Origin: Aspergillus flavus
Lineage: Eukaryota; Ascomycota; Eurotiomycetes; Eurotiales; Aspergillaceae
Assembly (NCBI RefSeq): GCF_009017415.1
Contig: NC_092403.1
Coordinates: 3,038,001 to 3,102,000 of the forward strand
Direction of reading: 5' to 3'
DNA length: 64,000 nucleotides
Shown here: one piece after another, positions 8,591 through 19,225 of the stretch
How the letters are laid out: every line of letters starts with the position of its first letter
How positions within the stretch are numbered: position 1 is the first letter of the stretch
Translations under genes and position numbers: made by a program
The notes under the pieces: model-generated
Database searches by the model: none
What the model saw: only the letters and a program-made list of their open reading frames with translations
What the model was told of the DNA's origin: nothing

Positions 8591-10891
8591 ATGAGCTTCC
8601 AAGTGCCCAGTAGCCATGTACAGCACCGTGGACTACCATCGTCTTCTCGGCGATATAGCTCGGACGCTAGCCTGGTGCTGGTTGGGTTTCCTGGGGCGGG
8701 CAAGAAAACCCTAGGCATCATGGCCGCTGTGGCGTTGCGTCGACGGCTTGTTGACTTTGTCGCTGTTTTTCAGCAAAGGCACGGCATGCACCCTCAAGCT
8801 TATATTGTCTCACATGGCTCGGAACGATATCGCAAACTCGAGCTAGAAGTGACCGAGGAGATATTAACAGAGCATCGAAAAGGATGCGTGATTGTTGGAC
8901 TCGGCTGGCTGGCAAGCAGACAACAGCAGGTACTGTTGGAAGAGTTCGCCTCTTGTCATCCAGTTCTCTACATCCGACGCGACCGAAGGGATCTACAGCA
9001 GCTTATCGCGACTAGCCAGGACAAGTTTGAGCGCATGTGGGACGCTGGAAATTCGTTCTTTGAATCGTGTTCCAACCTGGAATTCTACAACGTTACAGAA
9101 GGTTCGACTGACGAGGCTCGCTCCGCACTACCTGCGTATTTAAAGTTGAAAGAGACGGAAAGGACGTTCGTAAGGTTCCTGCATCGCATCTGGGGCCGTG
9201 AACACCTGACTCGTTATTCGGCAGATCCATTATCTGCGTCGTATACGTATGCTTTGCAGGTACCAATGGCTTGCCTAGAGGGACCACTCGAAAGTTACGA
9301 GGAACTCGAGAATGGGGCGGATGCAATAAACTTGAAAGTTGAGCTTTCTGAATTCCACGGCAGAAGGCCATCCGAGTCAATGGCAAGGGCGGTAGCCATG
9401 CTTAGGAGGCACTCGCGGGCCCTGGTGATCGTAGATATCATTCCGTCCTCGGTACCGGATATATTGAGCTATCGCAAGCTCCTAGGGATGGCCTTACGGA
9501 CCATACCAGATGCTATCACTTGCTCCATGGCGCATGGAGATGACCTGGCGCAGGAGGTAGCTGCAGCCAAGGGTTACATTAAGGCTATAGCAACGTATCA
9601 TCAAGAATATTCTCTGGCGAGGAATGAGACACGTCCAGAGCTTTTTACCTTCCGCCAGAAAGCACAAAGTATTGGTTTCGACGCAATCCATATAACCGGC
9701 GAATCAACAGCACCCGGAGACAGTCTTCACGGTATATCCTTTCCGCACACTCTCGCCAAAGACTCTCTCATACCTACCATCGCATACGACACGGGACTCT
9801 TTGGACGCACTTCTGTGTGCTTAAATCCAATCTTGTCACCGGTAGTGCTCGAAAGCATGAAGCCGACAGGTGTTACCTTGCGGGAAGCAGAGATGGCCGT
9901 GTCAGCATGCTTTCTTCGTCGCAGGAAAAGATTCGGCATTTTTGGGCAACAATTATCGCACACTCTGTCACCTGCGATGCACAATGCTGCATACGCCGCA
10001 TGTGGATTACCATATACGTATGGCATAGCAGAGAGAGAAAGGCTATCTGACATTCGCGAAATCTTAGATGACGAGAGCTATGGAGGCGTGGCGGTGTCAC
10101 TTCCCTACAAAACTGAAGTTCTGCCCTACCTGGACGAGATAAGCCCAGAAGCTCTTGACATCAACGCGGTAAATACGGTGGTACTGCATCAGGAGTGCCA
10201 ACCGAATGGAGTACGCAAAACTATTCGCAAGGGCTACAACACTGACTATCTTGGGATCAAGGATTGCATCTATAAACACCTTTCCCCAGCAAATGCTATC
10301 CGTGACGGATCAACTGCGCTGATAATCGGTGCAGGAGGCATGGCCCATGCTGCGATATACGCATGTTACCAGCTTGGTGTAAGGCGGATATGTGTCTATA
10401 ATCGAACCCTTTCCAATGCCCGACGACTTGTCGACTACTATCGCGAATGGGTGAAATCAAAGGATAAGGCCCCTTTAGAGCTCACCATACTCTCATCAGC
10501 GGATGATCCGTGGCCGGCTCACCTTCGCCAACCCACAGTTATTGTGTCGTGTATTCCCGGGCAGAAGTGTGACATCGAGTCATCGAGTGCTTTGAACATT
10601 CCTGACCACTGGTTACAAAGCAGAACTGGCGGGGTCTTTGTTGAGGTAAGGCCTTTGTACAATCACGCGAAGACCTTCTACTAACAGCTATAGGTCGCCT
10701 ACGATCCCTTAGAAACGCGCCTCATAAGATCGATGAGACAACATGTATCACGAGGCTGGATCATTGTTGATGGCCTGTCGGTCTTAGTCGAGCAGGGTAT
10801 TGCGCAGTATGAGCTCTTTACAACACGACCGGCTCCAGTGCATGTCATGAGACGTGCCATTCAGCAGTCTATTTTAGAGAGGACTGTTTGA
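8591..10891 (+). CDS. qutR: QutR-like repressor, three AROM-type domains
   Basis: Two exons, 8591-10645 and 10694-10891, over a 48-bp intron (GTAAGG..TATAG); 750 residues. Domain order matches the C-terminal three domains of AROM: a shikimate-kinase-like P-loop (GFPGAGKKT at 32-40), a type I dehydroquinase-like middle (LVIVDIIPS ... FTFRQKAQSIGFDAIHI), and a shikimate-dehydrogenase-like end (HTLSPAMHNAA, SLPYK, NTDYLG, GAGGMAHAA). The second exon supplies the C-terminal helix. QutR/Qa-1S proteins have this build and repress by binding QutA. At 750 residues it is shorter than the roughly 900 I recall for the family, mostly at the N-terminus. Its dehydrogenase part still has the lysine and aspartate expected at the active site. 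Confidence 0.85.
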
Positions 10892-11237
10892 TCTTTTACG
10901 TAGATTGTACTAGTGTCTTAGCTCGGTTTATCCATGATTATCACGCAAGGTTCGCAATAACGGGCACGAGTGTCTTCATAACATCGCCTTTACTAGATAG
11001 ATAATCTACCAATAATCCTATAACTAGCAGTTTATGCAAGCAGAATGAAGTCAGTGCCTTCTAGCTACTCTTAATAAGTCTCGCCTCCTCCAATAAGCAA
11101 CCGGATTCGTATCCAGCTACCCGTGTCAAGCACTATATATACAAGGCAACATCAATTTACTCACAACCCCAAACACAACCTTCGATCTATACTAAACTGT
11201 ACAGACATAAATTCCCCTACTCTCCATAACCCTCCAA
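10892..11237. other. Intergenic between convergent genes
   Basis: 346 bp, 3' ends of the QutR-like and dehydroquinase genes. AT-rich; no further signal recognised. Confidence 0.4.
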
Positions 11238-11690
11238 TCACTTCCTCTCCTCCAAACCGACCAAATTCTCCAACGCATGCTTCACCGCAACCTGATACCC
11301 AAAAGTCCCCAACCCAATGATAACCGCCGCCGCCTTATCCGATAAATAGCTATGATGTCTGAACGATTCCCTAGCATGCACATTGGTAATATGCACTTCA
11401 ATAAATGGAAGCCCAACACCAAGCAATGCATCCCGCAACGCAACACTGGTGTGCGTAAAGGCACCCGGATTGATGACGACCGCCTGAGATTTCCCTCTTG
11501 CTTCATGGATTCGGTCAATCAACACGCCCTCGTGGTTGGATTGTAGACATTCTACTTCTGCGCCGTAGCTGGCTGCTAGTTCTTTGGCGACTGTTTCGAC
11601 GTCGTTGAGGGTTGTTGTTCCGTAGAGGTGGGGTTCGCGGGTGCCCAAGAGGTTGAGGTTTGGACCGTTTAGGAGGAGGATTGAGGGCAT
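11238..11690 (-). CDS. qutE: Catabolic 3-dehydroquinate dehydratase, type II
   Basis: 150 residues, the usual length for a type II dehydroquinase. Textbook motifs: [21 protein letters not shown] at the N-terminus (with the catalytic tyrosine and arginine on the flexible loop), [46 protein letters not shown] with the catalytic histidine region, and [15 protein letters not shown]. It dehydrates 3-dehydroquinate to 3-dehydroshikimate in quinate catabolism, as QutE/Qa-2 do, separate from the AROM complex. Its promoter (11691-11830) contains the cluster element at 11812. No intron and no sign of decay. Confidence 0.95.
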   Translation of the reverse strand: MPSILLLNGPNLNLLGTREPHLYGTTTLNDVETVAKELAASYGAEVECLQSNHEGVLIDRIHEARGKSQAVVINPGAFTHTSVALRDALLGVGLPFIEVHITNVHARESFRHHSYLSDKAAAVIIGLGTFGYQVAVKHALENLVGLEERK

Positions 11691-12089
11691 TTTGAATTTT
11701 GAAAGGGATGTTTGGGGTTGGGTTTGGAGTATGGAGATGGGTGTAGAGAGTTGGGTGTATTATAGATTGTTTGGTGTCGGATGAACGGTTGTGCACTAAA
11801 CCGTCGGGTATGGATTGAGCCGATGGGAGTATAGGAGTCCCAATTACGATGCTATTAGGACTTCTAGTACCCAGAACTGTATCTTGATTAGTGCATCGGT
11901 CAAGCACGAACAGAGATGTAGGTGTATGATGGCGCCCAAAAGTTGTACATTGGTGGAGGCTTTGTTCGTTCTCCTATTTCGCTTTGAAGATCCATTGTGT
12001 GTAGTATTGAGAATTGTAGATCATAGTATACCCTGGTATGATTTTAGGAAATATTCTCTCGAAGAAACTAATAAAGCTCAACATTTTAC
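11691..12089. other. Intergenic: dehydroquinase promoter and dehydrogenase 3' end
   Basis: 399 bp. The dehydroquinase promoter includes the element at 11812-11827. The rest is the downstream flank of the minus-strand dehydrogenase. No other gene seen. Confidence 0.4.
11812..11827 (+). promoter_or_regulatory. Shared element GGATTGAGCCGATGGG
   Basis: About 120 bp upstream of the dehydroquinase start at 11690. It matches the 16-bp element at 8481 in 13 of 16 positions, with AGCCGATGG intact. Confidence 0.5.
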
Positions 12090-13112
12090 TCAGTTCCTCC
12101 GCATCAGGGCATCTCTGATCTTAGCGCGTATTGTAGATAGCGTAGATTCTTTTTCAAACACCTCACCCTTCTCTGTCCAGAGAATATGCTGGGCAACTCC
12201 CTGCCAGATCATCGCCTCTGTTCCAGAAATGACTCGCCAGCCATTTCTCTCCGCGAACTGATAAAATGAAGTCTGCACGCGAGGATGATAACACATTTCC
12301 AGCACGACCCCCTGGCTCTTCTGCATCCCTCCTGCATCACATCCCATGAGAGTATCCACAATCCTCTTTGCGAGAATCTCCGCCTCTGTCTCAGGATCCC
12401 GGTCAGGAACGGTACCAACCACCAAGTAAGGTCTGGAGAGCTCTGCTGCGGATTCTACCGTATCCACGAACTGAAGCTTCGCCTTGAAGTCTGGTACTCG
12501 CCTGAATGACTCAATGATATCATCTATCTCCTCCTTTAACCTGTTCACAAGGTATATCGTCTTGACGCCCAAAAAAAAATGGAGAGCGTAGACCGCAGAG
12601 CGACATGCACCCCCGCCCCCAATGATCAGACCAGGTTGACTGGAACCAAAAGCAAGGTCCTTGGCGTCAACGTTTTGCAGAAATGATTCTTTTACGCCGA
12701 TGCAGTCCGTGTTAGTTCCGATCAGGCGCGAGCGACCGTTATCACCTCGCCGGATAAACACGGTGTTAATGGCGCCGATAGATCGTGCCTCGTCCGTTAC
12801 CGCGTCCACCATGTCCATAGAACGGACTTTCAGGGGCATTGTCACGGCCGTTCCGAGAGAGTCTGGTTTTACGAGAAGCTCTAGGAGCTTTTCGCTGTTG
12901 TCCGTTTCAATCGCTTCGTATGTGCATGCCGCTCCTGCCAAGGAGAATAGGGTGTTGTGTAGGAGAGGTGCCAGGGAGTTCCTGAGTGGGGATCCCAAGA
13001 GGTATGTTTTAAGCGTCTGTGTATCCTTCTGGGAGACTGGAGAGAAGAACGATGTGCCATATTTGTAGGAATCCCTCAGGAGGGCTTCGGTGTCGAGAGT
13101 ATGTTCGCTCAT
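12090..13112 (-). CDS. qutB: Quinate dehydrogenase (QutB-like)
   Basis: 340 residues from the ATG at 13112 (MSEHTLDTEALL); the frame continues upstream but with no ATG. The N-terminal SYKYGTSFFSPV segment before the fold is characteristic of fungal quinate dehydrogenases. Then come NSLAPLLHNTLF, catalytic lysine K95 in TMPLK, NTDC with the catalytic aspartate, GGGGACRSAVYAL as nucleotide loop, VNRLKEE, VGTVPDRDP and the QHILW helix. The enzyme oxidises quinate to 3-dehydroquinate with NAD, the first step of the pathway. It is convergent in function with the dehydroquinase next door, same strand. Promoter element at 13271. A short A-tract (12571-12578) sits in the frame without breaking it. 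Confidence 0.85.
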   Translation of the reverse strand: MSEHTLDTEALLRDSYKYGTSFFSPVSQKDTQTLKTYLLGSPLRNSLAPLLHNTLFSLAGAACTYEAIETDNSEKLLELLVKPDSLGTAVTMPLKVRSMDMVDAVTDEARSIGAINTVFIRRGDNGRSRLIGTNTDCIGVKESFLQNVDAKDLAFGSSQPGLIIGGGGACRSAVYALHFFLGVKTIYLVNRLKEEIDDIIESFRRVPDFKAKLQFVDTVESAAELSRPYLVVGTVPDRDPETEAEILAKRIVDTLMGCDAGGMQKSQGVVLEMCYHPRVQTSFYQFAERNGWRVISGTEAMIWQGVAQHILWTEKGEVFEKESTLSTIRAKIRDALMRRN

Positions 13113-14083
13113 GCTTGCCGCTGTTGAGGTTTTAGGGTTCTCGGCCAAAATTAAATTGTTCAACGAGTGGGCAAGTGTGTAGAATCACAGTGTATATTTG
13201 CATTTCTAACAGGGACTCATGAGCAATAAAAGGGATATTTTGGGTATTCCGTGCGTATTTGGTCGCCAAAGGACTTAGCCGATGGCAGGCATCCCCTCCG
13301 CAGAGTATTTGGTTGGTTGGCTGACTTCCACTGCTGAGACTATGTCCCTTAGATCCTCGCCGCACAATACAACACGCTCGAGTGAGATAGGAAGAGCCTT
13401 CAGGCAGATAGTGGACTTTCGCCGCATTTCAATTTCCATCCCCACCTCGGCTCTATATTCGATTCTAGTTAGAAGGTAAAAAGGTTAGAACTACATAGCT
13501 TGTGAACTGAATTCAATAGTAATCTTATTTACGACGTTCAGACGAGAATTAGGGCTCAGCCTAGGTCTAGTAACCTGCGGCTCGGAAGACGCTTTGCCCG
13601 GGAAGCCATAGTTCGTGGCGCAGACAAGAGTTCAGAACTTCCGCCTTCCGAAGGGTTGTGGTCTCTGCATTAGTATGTAGTATGCTCCCTAACCTCCGTG
13701 GGTTCCGGAATACCGAGACCCCAGGTAAGGGCGAGATTGTCAGCCTGATTCCTAGGCTGATTACTAGGAGTCAGGAAGTAGTTTCTACTGCTAGAAAGTC
13801 TACAGTCCACTATTAGTCTATAATATATACAATTTTCAATTTCAATATTGTTAGTAGTAACCTCCTTAGCTTCTGAAAGTTAGTAATTGATAAAAGATTT
13901 CTTTCTACATTACATATCCAGTTTTTAGTTATTGTTATTGTATAATTTCTGCCCGGCAGGCTGGACTGTATACCTACCTCCTTGATTGAGTATGTACACT
14001 GGCAGGTCAAGGTTTCACTTATTGGAGAGTCGTTATATATTGAGACTAAAAGCATTAAGAGCTGGCGACAGTAGAATGATAAT
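13113..14083. other. Intergenic: QutB-like promoter, then AT-rich relic DNA
   Basis: The first 200 bp are the quinate dehydrogenase promoter with the element at 13271. From about 13800 to 14080 the sequence is strongly AT-rich with no open frame, resembling DNA decayed by repeat-induced mutation. I see no gene and no intact transposon. Confidence 0.4.
13271..13286 (+). promoter_or_regulatory. Shared 16-bp element GGACTTAGCCGATGGC
   Basis: About 160 bp upstream of the QutB-like start at 13112. It differs from the element in the QutA/QutR divergent promoter (8481-8496) at one base only. Confidence 0.55.
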
Positions 14084-15964
14084 TTACCCGCCCACAGCAT
14101 GTGCTGTTTCATTGTTAAACACATGCGTGCCGGCCGGAACAGCATAGATGGTATAGTCACTGTCCACACGGACAAACCTAGCCCGCCGCGATGCGTTTAC
14201 TTTCCCGACAGATGGTAAACGCACCTCTGCCTCAGCATTTGCGGGGACATTTACCGTGAGATGAAAGTTACCTTCTGCAGTCCTTTGCCACTCACAACGA
14301 GCCTCTCCCTGGAGCATCTGATAAGTCCCACTAGCGCTCGTCAGATCCCCGACCAGCTTAGGCTGGAAGATTAGCCGATTCTCCCAGGTGGAGCTGAGAG
14401 TAGTTAGAGCAACGGGCTGAATCCCTACTACTCCAGCGTGGAACCATTCGTCAATCTGCGCGAGAATCATGTGGTTCTTAGAGTCGCTGTGGTCCCATTG
14501 CTCGCCAATGGTCGTAAACCCATTAGGATTAGCCACCGTGGGAGCCACGAAATAGCCATAGCTTGGCCGGTCATTCTGCTGAAGTGCATCCCAAAGAACG
14601 TCGTCACGACCCCCAGCTGACAACGCTCTTACAATTGGACCCAGGCCAATCTGGCCGCCACTTAGATGTGGGCCTACTCCGTCTCTTGAGGGGTAGTCGT
14701 ATGTCAGCTCGACGAGCGCATTGAGGACCTGTTGGCGATGTTTTTCGGGGACAAGCCCGGAGTCTAAAGCCAATTCCTGCGCAGTTTGGGTGGCGTTGCT
14801 GGTGTCATTATTGCCAGCATCGGTGTATCGATGATTGCTGTCATTCCAGAAGGCAGTGTTGAAGGCGTTGCGGATGTCGTGAGAAAGGTCGGCGTAACGG
14901 TGAGCGTCGGCTTGGTGTCCAGTAAGGTTGGCGATGCGGGCCATGGCTTTGATGGTAAGATAGTAGCCCCAGGTGCCGGTGATGCGGCCCGAGGTCTGCG
15001 AGCTATCCTCCACCCAGTCAGCTAGGGCCGCGTCGACAATGTGTCCTCGAGCTTTCTCCCGCTAGATGTAGTCAACAAAATCGACTAATCGGTCATAATA
15101 GGTTGCCATGACTGTTGTGTCACCGTACAAGTCATACAGGAGTGAGGGAACGAGGACAATGGCATTACCCCAGTTAATCTCGTCTCCAAAACGGCCACTA
15201 TACCCTCAATCGTAGACGGGTGTCTTCAGGGCAACGTTTCCGGCCATCGACGTGTTTGCGATGGACTGGCCTTCCACCAGGTGATGCGCGGTAGTGCGCA
15301 AGAAAGCCGGAAATTGGAAGTTGCGCGCCAGGGCCCCGAACGGCTGAGTGTAATCTGCCGGGTAAGAGAGCTTCTCTCGTCCGGGGCAGTCAGTGAAGAC
15401 GGACATGATGTTGCTGGCCATTGAATGCCACGCCATCTTGTGGATCCGGTTGAGACGAGCGCTAGAGGAGGTAAAGCTGCTCGCAGCTGGAACGTCCGCT
15501 TGAACACGGAGACCTGTGATTAGGTTCCGGCTAGGTTTGTAGCCGCGAGGCAAACCTGTGACTTGCACCCACTGCATACCGAAGTAGTTGAACTTCGGGT
15601 GCCATGTCTCACCACCAGGCCGGCCGGCAGTGGTATACGTATTGAACAAATCGGTGCCGGGGTCTCCCGGACCCAGTGACGCCTGGTCAACCGTGCCGTT
15701 TGCAGCAAGTGACTCGGCGGGAGCCACCTTGACTGTCGTACCAGCTGGTAGTTCGGGGAGGTTGACTAGGGGGAAACCGACAATATTCTGGTCGAAGTCG
15801 AAGACCCAAGTCCCAGGGGCAGGCTCGCCGACTGATACCGGCGTGAGCCGCTCCTGGATCTTGACAGGCTCAGCTGCACGAGCGACCAGCCGAGTAGCAA
15901 GGTTAGGTGGAGGGAGCTTAGAATCTATAATTAGAGTGTGTTTCGGGTCAGGTTCAGATCCCAA
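14084..15964 (-). pseudogene. Alpha-L-rhamnosidase (GH78) pseudogene
   Basis: One long frame on the minus strand, about 627 codons, reads as a glycoside hydrolase family 78 protein: a beta-sandwich part (VFDFDQNIVGFPLVNL, FNYFGMQWVQVTG), start of the (alpha/alpha)6 barrel (NRIHKMAWHSMASN, DCPGREKLSY), then GGQIGLGPIVRAL, TTIGEQWDHSDSKNHM, EWFHAGVVGIQP and a C-terminal sandwich. Two in-frame stops break it: TGA at 15206-15208 and TAG at 15062-15064, both explained by C-to-T changes (CGA to TGA, CAG to TAG). Family proteins continue further at the N-terminus, but upstream of 15964 the DNA turns AT-rich and closed. Enzymes of this family release rhamnose from plant glycosides; this copy should be dead. 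Confidence 0.8.
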
Positions 15965-16730
15965 ATCTAGGACCTGTCACGGTGCGATCCTAGATCGCTG
16001 TTCTCTGGTTATGCTGTCTAAGTGTAAGAGATATCGCCAGGGCCCGATATTCCATAAGGTCAAAAGGTCAAATTATTCTGAATCAACGATTTAGAATGCC
16101 CTTGGTCAGACCTATATAGCTTCCCGCCGTTACACTAAGCTACTTTAAATAATATATTAAAGCGAGATATTTCTATTATTTTCTGATTTATTTTTTTGTC
16201 TAATCTGAATTCTATAAAAGATATATAGGATTAGATAAAGAAGTAGATTTGGGAGTAAATTTCTGATGAAATAGAACTATTATATAATCGCCTGAGGTAG
16301 ATAGTTATTTAGGCCTGGGAGGCGGTCCCGGAATCATTTCTTCAGATTTAATAGAAAATATATAGGCTAGGTGTCAGGCAGTCATTTAGGCAGAAGGTGG
16401 CCATATAATCTACTAGATTTAGAGCTTTTAATTCAGTGCTTTTTGTTAATTATTTAATATAGGACGGAGTATTTTTATAAAAGTTCTATGACTCTTCTAG
16501 TTCTGCTTTTGGGACTAGAGATTAGTCCTAACTCCTGTCTACTGCGGGAAGTCCCAGGTCCTATAGTAGAAGTCCTGTGGGACATGTCAATGTCTAAACC
16601 CGATACCGTGTTCCGGCTCCCCACGCGGGAAAATCTCCATTATCTGATGGATATATTCAGATTCGTCGCTACCGCTGAATCCCCAGATATTGCCCCAGCC
16701 CAATTGTCCAGCGACCTGACTAATGTTAAC
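15965..16730. other. AT-rich degenerate DNA
   Basis: Mostly TA-rich sequence (especially 16140-16480) with no reading frame I trust. It probably includes the mutated N-terminal part of the rhamnosidase gene. Confidence 0.4.
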
Positions 16731-16979
16731 TCAATCTGAATCAGGTAAACATGCATTGCAACCTACATCGTCCATTGACCAATTTGTGTAATACATATGA
16801 TAATCGCGCGACCAGGTATCGATATAACCACAATACCTTAGACCTGCGTCACACCTAGACGGAAAAGTACCCGCCTCGCCTCCATCCGGGTAAAACCAAC
16901 AGAAGGCGCCATCAGCCACGATAATCCCCCACTTTCCCAAAGTACAGGACCAGCCCTCATCCGCTGATCTGGCCTTCAT
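16731..16979 (-). CDS. Possible small cysteine-rich protein or gene relic
   Basis: A clean 82-codon reading from ATG at 16979 to the stop at 16731. The same frame is open about 20 codons further upstream (PTKKPCPPDPKTI...) to a possible splice acceptor at 17030 (TCATAG). The peptide is rich in tryptophan, tyrosine and cysteine (about six Cys: SC, FC, RC, YC, GC, AC), like fungal secreted small proteins, but I find no exon with a signal peptide before it; the upstream DNA looks like a pyrimidine-rich promoter. It could be the last exon of a secreted protein or a remnant. No family recognised. Confidence 0.3.
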   Translation of the reverse strand: MKARSADEGWSCTLGKWGIIVADGAFCWFYPDGGEAGTFPSRCDAGLRYCGYIDTWSRDYHMYYTNWSMDDVGCNACLPDSD

Positions 16980-17967
16980 GTTGCTGAAATGAATTGTTTT
17001 GGGATCCGGCGGACAGGGTTTCTTCGTTGGCTATGATTGAAGTAAGATTTGAAAACAAGTATAGAAGGATGAAAGAAGTATGGAAGGATGAAGAAATAGA
17101 AGTCAGCTTCACTGAGAGTATATAGTGGTTTTATAATGGATTTATGAGAGATTTTGACTAAGGTGGCGTCTGCTTATTCTTTCCAGTTACTTGATTTAAT
17201 CCCGCGATGAGGGTCTGTGGCTGGCTGAGTCTGACTGTAAGCGAATATCAACCGTGATACCGAGGTCTTTAGTCCTTTTGATCGGCGATCTTTTGCTACT
17301 AAAGCGAAATACTGCATAGGCGAGCTAGAGCAAAATAGTGGGGACGGTTGAGAGCGATCTTCCACATACTTACTCCGATGTCGATGTAGTAGAACTACAC
17401 AGACTAGCCACTCACACTAGATTAAGGAAATTCAGACAGAGATCAATGCAGATTGGTGAGAATCTATCTTAGTTGATTTTCAATATAGATACTATTACTT
17501 GAACATACAGTTGCAAAATAAGTATTTACTATTCAAATTCACTCACTTCCAATTACTGATAACTCACCCATCTATGCTTGAGAATTTCAGGATGGGAATC
17601 TAGTTCGTTGCTAGTTTAACGACGTCACGTTTTGAGATCAGCTACATAAAGAACAGCTGACGCGGCCCAGAGGACAGCTAACGCAGAAGAAGTGGGGCTA
17701 TTGTTTGGCTAAAGAAGGAGAGGTCTGATGGACTGGGCAATGTGTGTACGCGGGTGGATCGCCGGGCTATAGCGAGCTGAATCCTAGTTCCACTGTCCAG
17801 TTAGATGTGGGACGAACCGCAATATAAAAGTCGGAATACAACACTATAGTATCAGCCAGCCACAAAGCGTGTGGGGCATAAAACGAACTATGGAAGTATA
17901 CAAGATAAGCGAGCCCAGCGCCTGCATAGAGCAACACATGAGATCGACGCCAAAACAAGAAAAAATG

Positions 17968-17998
<31 letters not shown>

Positions 17999-19225
17999 CA
18001 AAAAAGAGAGAGAGAGGGGGGGGGGAAGAAGACTAATCTTGATGCAGGGCCATGCCTTAGAGGGCAGAGTGCAGGTCTGTCTGCGTTGCTTCAATGTGCG
18101 GTCATATCTGTCAATATGGCAAGCTGGAAGTTTTTATGGTGGTACATGCCGATCAGTGGCAGTTTCCCTCTCTTTATTAGACAGGCAGATTAGAAGTGTA
18201 GACTCATGCACATGGCTGGACAGAATCTATTGGCTATGACGCTACACTGGAATCCACCTTATGGTTAGGGGAATTTCTCGCCCATGTAGAAAACCCCAGC
18301 ATTGTTCACCATCAAACCCGGAAATCTACTCATTGTGTTCAGTCTAATGACTCTGCATGATTTCGAACCACGCCCCTGAGCTTATCCCCACGAAATATGA
18401 CTACCAGGAAGTGCCAGACCTTTCAGTACAGCTTAAAGTGGTAGAGTTCGCCGTAATTTTGCTCTCCAAAAAGATATCAAGAAAACAAATCACAAGATTC
18501 AATCAATTTGGGGTCAGAAGCTACTCAGTGAGCTAGTTGGTACTAGTTGGAACTCTATGACGGTGATACACGTAGTTTGCTGCTCGTGGGGAAAGCTTTG
18601 ATCTACGTATTGCTCTTTCATTTTGAATAGGAACTGCTAGAAAGAGAGTGTTATGGACCTTACTACTTCTATTTTCGGTATATTCTGATCGCTTTAACTT
18701 CTTGTGACATCAAGGTATCTTCTAAAACTAAAAATGTAGGCGTTGCTATACCTGAAGCCTACGATATCTGTCTCTCGTACTCTGGCAAGGAAAAGGTTTG
18801 ACAATTTAGCTATATAAGCTGACCCCTCTCGATATTTCCCTATGTTCTGCAAAAGGACCTTCGGACCGCTGACGCATGCAGATTGAAGATATAGCTGAGA
18901 AAGTAGTAGGGTTCCAACGGACCGATATGCTAGGAGCCGATTGGCCATCACAACGGGTTGATACAGCGGGCCTGTGAACAAGCTCATTAGTAGGCACAAT
19001 GAAGCCCCCATTCATCTTGTTGATTGTTTAGCATGGTGTGGTTTGTCATGGATGAATGGATTGATATATAGGGCTTTAGGAGCGACCAATAAGGGGGAGA
19101 CTGATATTATAATTTGCAAACTCCCGGTTCATCTTACCTCACCCCGAATCTACCTTCTTACCAACGTCTGACGACTAAGTGTTCCATACTATACGAAAAG
19201 AGACAATCTCAAACGAAAGTCAACA
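16980..19225. other. Gene-poor stretch
   Basis: No gene I can support. Short open frames overlap one another on both strands and lack any motif. Contains the A29 tract at 17968-17996 followed by GA/G repeats, and AT-rich parts around 17460-17560. Confidence 0.4.
17968..18018 (+). repeat. Poly-A tract with (GA)n and G10 tail
   Basis: Twenty-nine A, then GACAAAAAAGAGAGAGAGAG and about ten G. A low-complexity purine run; lengths of such runs are often wrong in assemblies. Confidence 0.8.

Noticed and set aside
17871..18239. 122-codon reading through the poly-A/GA tract
   Set aside because: Made of homopolymer lysines and low complexity; no motif, not a gene.
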